A DNA stretch of 64,000 nt. Origin: Euonymus europaeus. Its lineage: Eukaryota > Streptophyta > Magnoliopsida > Celastrales > Celastraceae. The stretch spans positions 16,721,001-16,785,000 of the forward strand of contig OY756961.1 in assembly GCA_963580455.1 (NCBI GenBank), read 5' to 3'. Positions 52,354 to 62,378 of the stretch are shown here, piece after piece. Each line of letters starts with the position of its first letter. Positions within the stretch are counted from its first letter, which is position 1. The position numbers and the translations under genes are program-made. The notes beneath the pieces were generated by a model. It was given only the letters and a program-made list of their open reading frames with translations. It made no database searches and had not been told where the DNA came from.

Positions 52354-52896
52354 TTATTGTATTTTTATGTTAAATTTTAGGAGAATGGGCTTCGCAGATC
52401 GTTTCGTTGACAAAAAGACCAACTTTGCTTCTTAATTGGACAATAGGGTTAAAAGCTCCTCTCTCGAGAGACTTGAGCTATTCTCAACCAACAAAGCTTG
52501 TCGTTCTACACTTTTTATTCATATATTATGTCAAATGTTACGAGTATTGGTTTCGTAGATTATTTTGGTGCTAAAGGACCAACTTTCGTTCCGAAGTAGG
52601 CCAAATCGTTAAAAGCTCCTCTTAGAAGAGAGTTGGGAAATTACAAACCGTCTAGGTTGTTCGGTGTATATTTTGTATTGTCATTTTATGTCAAATTTTA
52701 GGAGAATAGGCTTCGGGGATTGTTTCGTTGACAAAAAGACCAACTTTCCTTCTCAATTGGACCATGGGGTTAAAGGTCGTCTTTCGGATGACTTGAGCAA
52801 TTCCGAACCAACAAAGCTTGTCATTCTATACTTTTCATTGATATTTTATGTCAAATGTTAGGAGTATCAGTTTCGTAGATTGTTTTGTTGCAAAAA

Positions 52897-53063
52897 GACC
52901 AATTTTCGTTCCCAAGTAGGCCAACTAGTTAAAAGCTCCTCTAGGAACTTTCGGATGACTTGAGCAACTCCGAACCAACAAAGCTTGTCGTTCTATACTT
53001 TTCATTGGTATTTTATGTCGAATGTTACGAGTATTAGTTTCGTAGATTGTTTTGGTGCGAAAA
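52897..53063 (+). repeat. hybrid B/A2 satellite monomer, 167 bp
   Basis: The left half is B-type (CTAGTTAAAAGCTCCTC) and the right half A2-type (TTTCGGATGACTTGAG), joined at about 52946 in CTAGGAACTTTCGG. It is 167 bp long instead of about 160. Confidence 0.85.
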
Positions 53064-53540
53064 GACCAACTTTCTATCCGAATTAGGCCAAATCGTTAAA
53101 AGCTCCTCTAAGAAGAGAGTTGAGTAATTGCGAATCATCCAGGTTGTTCGCTGTACAATTTTTATTGTATTTTTATGTTAAATTTAGGAGAATAGGCTTC
53201 GCAGATCATTTCGTTGATAAAAAGACCAACTTTCCTTCTTAATTGGACAATAGAATTAAAAGCACCTCTTTCGAGAGACTTGAGCAATTCTTAACCGACA
53301 AAGCTTGTCGTTGTACACTTTTTATTGGTATCTTATGTCAAATGTTATGAGTATTGGTTTTGGAGATTATTTTGGTACCAAAGGACCAATTTTCGTTCCG
53401 AAAGAGGCCAAATATTTAAAAGCTCGTCTAAGAAGAGAGTTGGTATCTTATGTCAAATGTTATGAGTATTAGTTTCGTAGATTGTTTCGTTGAGAAAAGA
53501 CAAACTTTAATTCTTAATTGGACAATGGGGTTAAAGGTCG

Positions 53541-53545
53541 TCTTT
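53541..53545. repeat. target site duplication TCTTT, left copy
   Basis: TCTTT precedes the TG start at 53546 and matches 55074-55078. It lies in the A2 dyad region of the satellite. Confidence 0.85.
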
Positions 53546-55073
53546 TGTTATGTCGTTAGTAACAATTTAAAATATACTTACAAATGTACAATTAATATAT
53601 AGTGAACAAGTAAGAGTCGATCCCACAAGGAGTGATGCTAATAGATATATAATCTAACACTTGAATATATATAATTGATACAATTATAAAAGGGGGAAAG
53701 GGGGGGTTAAATCTTGTAATATATAAAAATTAAGACAAAGAAATTGACGTTGAGAACAAGAATGAGAATTGATATTAATGAAAACAATAGCTAAGACTCA
53801 CTATCCACCACAAAACATTCAAACAATTTATAAGAAATAATAGACTAACAATTTTAACAAGCATATGATGACAACATATTCACAACAAGGTCATGGCCAA
53901 ACTCAAGTTGTATGATTCTCTCGTAATTGCATGTAAAGTGTATGGCGTCTACCTCATTACGTGTATTCTTAATCGAAATCTAGCATGGCGTCTGCATCAA
54001 TCAACAATCAAGAATCTAATAAGAGCAAAGAGAATATGAATGTCACAAGAATCCTAATACATGGTATTTGTACTTAGGTATTCAAGAATTGATTTTTCAT
54101 AATTCATTTTCAACTGAATTATATGTTGCAAGAAAGAACATATTCAACAAGGCAATTGACCATGTTCTACAACAATTAATTCTAATACATGCTTCAAAGT
54201 TAGCTACTCAAAGAAACACAATACTAGAACTCACATAACATTGAAAAATCAAAATCATCATGCTTGTAGAAATTGAAATCCACACAACTTATAAAATTGA
54301 AAGCATGCTTGGGGCTTCAAGACAAGCCCTAACTAACAAGATTTTAGTTATACATAACCAAATAAAACATGAAACATAAAAACATAATTACAAACACAAG
54401 CCTTGTTTTCTTCTTTTCCTTCTCCTCTTCTTGCTTCCACTCCTTCTCCAAGCTCCCCCTTCTACTCCTTCTCCTTTCTATTTATAGATAAAATGAGCAC
54501 ATAGTGGAGGATTTAGTGCCATCTTTTGGTGGTGGATTGTCCATCAAATTCGTGTGGTGGATTGTCCACTCTTTGAATGGAAATGGTATCATCAATGACA
54601 TCAACTTCCAATTTACACACTAATCTTGTAACTACATTCTGGGCCTAAACGAAGCCTATTATGAACTCAAACCCTTCATCAATATTGTAGATACAAATGT
54701 GTAGATAATTATGGGGTTTTGAATCACTCAATTTGGACATCAGAAGCGCAAGTTATGGGCTTCTAAGGTCTGGTCTGCAAACAGAAATTCTGCTTCGAAT
54801 ATAACTTCCAAACTTGACTTTGAGGCAACCTTTAGAGGCCCAAATGAACTCCGATTTTTGTGAACCAGCACTTCCTGCAAAGCTTGAAGTGTCGTCTAAA
54901 TATTTGCTGAAGATCAAATCTCATTCGGACAGCTCTTCCAACCTCTTAACCTGCAAAACATCCAAGAAGGTCTTAAGTACAATAATCTTGAAAATTCAGC
55001 TTTAAGCACAATTTCTTGGCATTGCTTTGGTAGTATTTTATCACTTTAAAAATGTATATTCTGGCACTTATCA
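53546..55073 (-). mobile_element. solo LTR, Ty3/gypsy Tat-like, minus orientation, 1528 bp
   Basis: It is bounded by TG and CA, flanked by a TCTTT duplication, and lacks any coding domain. On the minus strand it starts TGATAAGTGCC and has a TATA box TATAAATAG (54486 down to 54478), and near its end a TTGTGGGATCGACTC segment (complement of about 53617-53631). That segment is reminiscent of R-U5 regions of Tat/Ogre-type elements, a comparison from memory. These signs support minus orientation. A G-rich tract (G5, then G7) lies at 53692-53706. The open frame at 54814-55005 has no recognisable domain. Confidence 0.85.
54478..54486 (-). promoter_or_regulatory. TATA box of the minus-strand solo LTR
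   Basis: TATAAATAG on the minus strand, followed downstream by a purine-rich leader (complement of 54400-54470). This is the expected arrangement at the U3/R border of an LTR. Confidence 0.6.
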
Positions 55074-55078
55074 TCTTT
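55074..55078. repeat. target site duplication TCTTT, right copy
   Basis: TCTTT follows the CA end. Joining the left flank to CGGATGACTTGAGC restores a normal A2 monomer in register. Confidence 0.85.
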
Positions 55079-55511
55079 CGGATGACTTGAGCAATTCTGA
55101 ACCAACAAAGCTTGTCGTTCTAGACTTTTAATTGCCATTTTATGTCAAATGTTACGAGTATTAGTTTCGCAGATTGTTTGGGTGCGAGAAGACCAACTTT
55201 CTATTCGAAGTAGGCCAAATCGTTAAAAGCTCCTCTAAGAAGAGAGTTGGGTAATTGCGAATCATCCAGGTTGTTCACTGTACAATTTTTTTTGTATTTT
55301 TAGGTTAAATTTTAGGAGAATAGGCTTCACAGATCGTTTCGTTGACAAAAAGACCAACTCTCCTTCTTAATTGGACAATAGGGTTAAAAGCTCCACTTTC
55401 GAGAGACTTGAGCAATTCTCAACCAACAAAGCTTGTCGTTCTATACTTTTCATTGGTATTTTATGCCAAATGTTACGAGTATTAGTTTCGTAGATTGTTT
55501 TGGTGCGAAAA

Positions 55512-55678
55512 GACCAACATTCCTTTCGAAGTAGGCCAACTAGTTAAAAGCTCCTCTAGGAACTTTCCGATGACTTGAGAAACTCCGAACCAACAAAGCT
55601 TGTCGTTCTATACTTTTCATTGGTATTTTATGTCGAATGTTACGAGTATTAGTTTCGTAGATTGTTTTGGTGCGAAAA
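55512..55678 (+). repeat. hybrid B/A2 satellite monomer, 167 bp
   Basis: Same junction as the hybrid at 52897, with one base change (CTTTCCGATGAC). Junction at about 55562. Confidence 0.85.
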
Positions 55679-56958
55679 GACTAACTTTCCTTCCGAAGTA
55701 GGCCAACTAGTTAAAAGCTCCTCTAGGAAGAGAGTTGGGAATTACGAATCGTCCAGGTTGTTCGCTGTACAAGTTTTATTGTATTTTTATGTCAAATTTT
55801 AGGAGAATAGGCTTCGCAGATCGTTTCGTTGATAAAAAGACCAACTTTCCTTCTTAATTGGACAATAGGATTAAAAGCACCTCTTTCGAGAGACTTGAGC
55901 AATTCTTAACCGACAAAGCTTGTCGTTCTACACTTTTTATTGGTATCCTATGTCAAATGTTATGAGTAATGGTTTTGGAGATTATTTTGGTACCAAAGGA
56001 CCAATTTTCGTTCCGAAAGAGGCCAAATATTTAAAAGCTCTTCTAGGAAGAGAGTTGGGCTATTCCGAATCATCTAGGTTGTTCGCTGTACAATTTTTAT
56101 TGTATTTTTATGTTAAATTTTAGGAGAATAGGCTTCGTAGATCGTTTCGTTGATAAAAAGACCAACTTTCAATCTTAATTGGACCATGGGGTTAAAGGTC
56201 GTCTTTCGGATGACTTGAGCAATTCCGAACCAACAAAGCTTGTCGTTCTAGACTTTTCACTGGAATTTTATGTCAAATGTTACGAGTATTAGTTTCGCAG
56301 ATTGTTTGGGTGCGAGAAGACCAACTTTCTATCCGAAGTAGGCCAAATCGTTAAAAGCTCCTCTAAGAAGAGAGTTGCGTAATTGAGAATCATCCAGGTT
56401 GTTCGCTGTACAATTTTTATTGTATTTTTATGTTAATTTTTAGGAGAATAGGCTTCACAGATCGTTTCGTTGACAAAAAGACCAACTCTCCTTCTTAATT
56501 GGACAATAGGGTTAAAAGCTCCTCTTTCGAGAGACTTGAGCAATTCTCAACCAACAAAGCTTGTCGTTCTATATTTTTTATTCATATATTTTGTCAAATA
56601 ATACGAGTATTGGTTTCGTAGATTATTTTGGTGCCAAAGGACCAACTTTCGTTCCAAAGTAGGCCAAATCGTTAAAAGCTCCTCTTAGAAGACATTTGGG
56701 AAATTACAAACCATCTAGGTTATTCGGTGCACATTTTGTATTGTGATTTTATGTCAAATTTTAGGAGTATGGGCTTCGTAGATTGTTTCGTTGAGAAAAG
56801 ACCTATTTTCCTTCTTAATTGGACCATGGGGTTAAAGGTCGTCTTTCGGATGACTTGAGCAACTCCGAACCAACAAAGCTTGTCGTTCTATACTTTTCAT
56901 TGGTATTTTATGTCGAATGTTACGAGTATTAGTTTCGTAGATTGTTTTGGTGCGAAAA

Positions 56959-57125
56959 GACCAACTTTCCTTTCGAAGAAGGCCAACTAGTTAAAAGCTC
57001 CTCTAGGAACTTTCGGATGACTTGAGCAACTCCGAACCAACAAAGCTTGTCGTTCTATACTTTTCACTAGTATTTTATGTCGAATGTTACGAGTATTAGT
57101 TTCGTAGACTGTTTTGGTGCGAAAA
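56959..57125 (+). repeat. hybrid B/A2 satellite monomer, 167 bp
   Basis: Same junction CTAGGAACTTTCGG, at about 57009. Confidence 0.85.
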
Positions 57126-60100
57126 GACCAACTTTCCTTCCGCAGTAGGCCAACTAGTTAAAAGCTCCTCCAGAAAGAGAGTTGGGAATTCCGAATCATT
57201 CAGGTTCTTCGCTGTACAATTTTTATTGTATTTTTATGTCAAATTTTAGGAGAATGGGCTTCGCAGATCGTTTCGTTGATAAAAAGACGAACTTTCCTTC
57301 TTAATTGGACAATAGGATTAAAAGCACCTCTTTCGAGAGACTAGAGCAATTCTTAACCGACAAAGCTTGTCGTTCTACACTTTTTATTGGTATCATATGT
57401 CAAATGTTATGAGTATTGGTTTTGGAGATTATTTTGGTACCAAAGGACCAATTTTCGTTCCGAAAGAGGCCAAATATTTAAAAGCTCGTCTAAGAAGAGA
57501 GTTGGGTAATTCCGAACCATCCAGGTTGTTCGGTATATATTTGTTATTGTCATTTTATGTCAAATTTTAGGATTATGGGCTTCGTAGATTATTTCGTTGA
57601 GAAAAGACAAACTTTAATTCTTAATTGGACAATGGGGTTAAAGGTCGTCTATCGGATGACTTGAGCAATTCCGAACCAACAAAGCTTGTCGTTCTAGACT
57701 TTTCATTGCCAATTTATGTCAAATGTTACGAGTATTAGTTTCGCAGATTGTTTGGATGCGAAAAGACCAATTTTCTATCTGGAGTAGGCCAAATCGTTAA
57801 AAGCTCATCTAAGAAGAGAGTTGGGTAATTCTGAATCATCCAGGCTGTTCGCTGTACAAATTTTTATTGTATTTTTATGTTAAATTTTAGGAAAATAGGC
57901 TTCGCAAGTCGTTTCGTTGACAAAAAGACCAACTTTCCTTCTTAATTGGAGAATAGGGTTAAAAGCACCTCTTTCGTGAGACTTGAGCAATTCTTAACCG
58001 ACAAAGCTTGTCGTTATATACTTTTCGTTGTTATTTTATGTCAAATGTTACAAGTATTACTTTCATAGATTGTTTCGGTGAGAAAAGGCCAACTCTCGTT
58101 CCGAAATAGGCCAAATTGTTAAAAGCTCCTTTAAGAAAAGAGTTGTGAAATTACAAACCATCTAGGTTGTTCGGTGTATATTTGTTATTGTCATTTTCTG
58201 TCAAATTTTAGGAGTATGTGCTTCGTAGATTGTTTCGTTGAGAAAAGACCAACTTTCCTTCTTAATTGGACCATGGGGTTAAAGGTCGTTTTTCGGATGA
58301 CTTGAGCAATTCCGAACCAACAAAGCTTGTCGTTCTATACTTTTCATTTGTATTTTATGTCAAATCTTACGAGTATTAGTTTTTGGTGCAGAAAGACCAA
58401 CTTTCGTTCCGAAATAGACCAAATCGTTAAAAGATCTTCTAGGAAGAGAGTTGGGCAATTCCGAATCATCTAGGTTCTTCGCTGTACAATTTTTATTGTA
58501 TTTTTATGTTAAATTTTAGGAGAATAGGCTTCGCAGATTGTTTCGTTGACAAAATGACCAACTTTCAATCTTAATTGGACCACGGGATTAAAGGTCGTCT
58601 TTTGGATGACTTGAGCAATTCCGAACCAACAAAGCTTGTTGTTCTAGACTTTTCGTTGGAATTTTATGTCAAATGTTACGAGTATTAGTTTCGCAGATTG
58701 TTAGGGTGCGAGAAGACCAACTTTCTATCCGAAGTAGGCCAAATCGTTAAAAGCTCCTCTAAGAAGAGAGTTGGGTAATTCTGAATCATCCAGGCTGTTC
58801 GCTGTACAAATTTTTATTGTATTTTTATGTTAAATTTTCGAAGAATAGGCTTCGCAAGTCGTTTCGTTGACAAAAAGACCAACTTTCCTTCTTAATTGGA
58901 CAATAGAGTTAAAAACACCTCTTTCCAGAGACTTGAGCAATTCTTAACCGACAAAGCATGTCGTTATATACTTTTCGTTGGTATTTTATGTCAAATGTTA
59001 CGAGTATTACTTTCACAGATTTTTTCGGTGAGAAAACGCCAACTTTCGTTCTAAAATAGGCCAAATCGTTAAAAGCTCCTCTAAGAAAAGAGTTGTGAAA
59101 TTACAAACCATCTAGGTTGTTTGGTGTATATTTGTTATTGTCATTTTCTGTCAAATTTTAGGAGTATGTGCTTCGTAGATTGTTTCGTTGAGAAAAGACC
59201 AACTTTCCTTCTTAATTGGACCATGGGGTTAAAGGTCGTTTTTCGGATGACTTGAGCAATTCCGAAGCAACAAAGCTTGTCGTTCTCTACTTTTCATTTG
59301 TATTTTATGTCAAATCTTACGAGTATTAGTTTTTGGTGCGGAAAGACCAACTTTCATTCCGAAATAGACCAAATCGTTAAAAGATCTTCTAGGAAGAGAG
59401 TTGGGCAATTCCGAATCATCTAGGTTCTTCGCTGTACAATTTTTATTGTATTTTTATGTTAACTTTTAGGAGAATTGGCTTCGCAGATCGTTTCGTTGAC
59501 AAAAAGACCAACTTTCAATCTTAATTGGACCACGAGGTTAAAGGTCGTCTTTCGGATGACTTGAGCAACTCCGAACCAACAAAGCTTGTCATTCTAGACT
59601 TTTCATTGGAATTTTATGTCAAATGTTACGAGTATTAGTTTCGCAGATTGTTTGGGTGCGAGAAGATCAACTTACTATCCGAAGTAGGGCAAATCGTTAA
59701 AAGCTCCTCTAAGAAGAGAGTTGGGTAATTGCGAATCATCCAGGTTGTTCGCTGTACAATTTTTATTGTATTTTTATGTAAAATTTAAGGAGAATAGTCT
59801 TCGCAGATCGTTTCGTTGACAAAAAGACCAACTCTCCTTCTTAATTGGACAATAGGGTTAAAAGCTCCTCTTTCGAGAGACTTGAGCAATTCTCAACCAA
59901 CAAAGCTTGTCGTTCTACAATTTTTATTCATATATTATGTCAAATAATACGAGTATTGGTTTCGTAGATTATTTTAGTGCCAAAGGACCAACTTTGGTTC
60001 CAAAGTAGGCCAAATCATTAAAAGCTCCTCTTAGAAGAAATTTGGGAAATTACAAACCATCTAGGTTGTTCGGTGTATATTTTGTATTGTCATTTTATGT

Positions 60101-62211
60101 CAAATTTTAGGAGTATGCGCTTCGTAGATTGTTTTGTTGAGAAAAGACCAATTTTCCTTGTTAATTGGACCATGGGGTTAAAGGTCGTCTTTCGGATGAC
60201 TTGAGCAACTCCGAACCAAAAAAGCTTGTCGTTCTATACTTTTCATTGGTATTTTATGTCGAATGTTACGAGTATTAGTTTCGTAGATTGTTTTGGTGCG
60301 AAAAGACCAACTTTCCTTTCGAAGTAGGCCAACTAGTTAAAAGTTGTTCTAGGAAGAGAGTTGGGAATTCCGAATCATCCAGGTTGTTCACTGTACAATT
60401 TTTATTGTATTTTTATGTCAAATTTTAGGAGAATAGGCCTCACAGATCGTTTCGTTGATAAAAAGACCAACTTCTCTTCTTAATTGGACAATAGCATTAA
60501 AAGCACCTCTTTCGAGAGACTTGAGCAATTCTTAAACGACAAATCTTGTCGTTCTGCACTTTTTATTGGTATCTTATGTCAAATGTTATGAGTATTGGTT
60601 TTGGAGATTATTTTGGTACCAAAGGACCAATTTTCATTCCGAAAGAGGCCAAATATTTAAAAGCTCGTCTAAGAAGAGAGTTGGGTAATTCCGAACCATC
60701 CAGGTTGTTCGGTATATATTTGTTATTGTCATTTTATGTCAAATTTAAGGATTATGGGCTTCGTAGATTGTTTCGTTGAGAAAAGACAAACTTTAATTCT
60801 TAATTGGACAATGGGGTTAAAGGTCGTCTTTCGGTTGACTTGAGCAATTCCGAACCAACAAAGCTTGTCGTTCTAGACATTTCATTGCCATTTTATATTA
60901 AATGTTACGAGTATTAGTTTCGCAGATTGTTTGGGTGCGAAATGACCAACTTTCTATCCGAAGTAGGCCAAATCGTTAAAAGCTCATCTAAGAAGAGAGT
61001 TGTGTAATTCTGAATCATCTAGGTTGTTCCCTGTACAAATTTTTATTGTATTTTTATGTTAAATTTTAGGAGAATAGGCTTCGCAAGTCGTTTCGTTGAC
61101 AAAAATACCAACTTTCCTTCTTAATTGGAGAATAGGGTTAAAAGCACCTCTTTCGTGAGACTTGAGCAATTCTTAACCGACAAAGCTTGTCGTTATATAC
61201 TTTTCGTTGGTATTTTATGTCAAATGTTACGAGTATTACTTTCATAGATTGTTTCGGTGAGAAAAGGCCAACTCTCGTTCCGAAATAGGCCAAATCGTTA
61301 AAAGCTCCTTTAAGAAAAGAGTTGTGAAATTACAAACCATCTAGGTTGTTCGGTGTATATTTGTTATTGTCATTTTCTGCCAAATTTTAGGAGTATGTGC
61401 TTCGTAGATTGTTTCATTGAGAAAAGACCAACTTTCCTTCTTAATTGGACCATGGGGTTAAAGGTCGTTTTTCGGATGACTTGAGCAATTCCGAAGCAAC
61501 AAAGCTTGTCGTTCTATACTTTTCATTTGTATTTTATGTCAAATCTTACGAGTATTAGTTTTGGTGCGGAAAGACCAACTTTCTTTCCGAAACAGACAAA
61601 TCGTTAAAAGATCTTCTAGGAAGAGAGTTGGGCTATTCCGAATCATCTAGGTTGTTCGCTGTAGAATTTTTATTGTATTTTTATGTTAAATTTTAGGAGA
61701 ATAGGCTTCGCAGATCGTTTCGTTGACAAAAAGACCAACTCTCCTTCTTAATTGGACAATAGGGTTAAAAGCTCCTCTTTCGAGAGACTTGAGCAATTCT
61801 CAACCAACAAAGCTTGTCGTTCTACAATTTTTATTCATATATTATGTCAAATAATACGAGTATTGGTTTCGTAGATTATTTTGGTGCCAAAGGACCAACT
61901 TTCGTTCCAAAGTAGGCCAAATCGTTAAAAGCTCCTCTTAGAAGACATTTTGGAAATTACAAACCATCTAGGTTGTTCGGTGTATATTTTGTATTGTCAT
62001 TTTATGTCAAATTTCAGGAGTATGGGCTTCGTAGATTGTTTCGTTGAGAAAAGACCAATTTTCCTTGTTAATTGGACCATGGGGTTAAAGGTCGTCTTTC
62101 CGATGACTTGAGCAACTCCGAACCAACAAAGTTTGTCGTTCTATACTTTTCATTGGTATTTTATGTCGAATGTTACGAGTATTAGTTCCGTAGATTGTTT
62201 TGGTGTGAAAA

Positions 62212-62378
62212 GACCAACTTTCCTTCCGAAGTAGGCCAACTAGTTAAAAGCTCCTCCAGGAACTTTCGGATGACTTGAGCAACTCCGAACCAACAAAGCT
62301 TGTCGTTCTATACTTTTCATTGGTATTTTATGTCGAATGTTATGAGTATTAGTTTCCTAGATTGTTTTGGTGCGAAAA
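62212..62378 (+). repeat. hybrid B/A2 satellite monomer, 167 bp
   Basis: Same junction with one base change (CCAGGAACTTTCGG), at about 62262. Confidence 0.85.

Larger units (their letters stand above)
52354..53545 (+). repeat. satellite array with hybrid and deleted monomers
   Basis: Direct-orientation monomers including the 167-bp B/A2 hybrid at 52897-53063. Near 53441 a B monomer is joined to an A monomer (GAGTTGG to TATCTTATG), removing part of the repeat just before the solo LTR. The last five bases TCTTT (53541-53545) are the target duplication. Confidence 0.85.

Noticed and set aside
53692..53706. A G-quadruplex candidate in the G5/G7 tract of the second solo LTR.
   Set aside because: Only two G runs are present. 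A four-run fold would need splitting them with very short loops, so support is weak.
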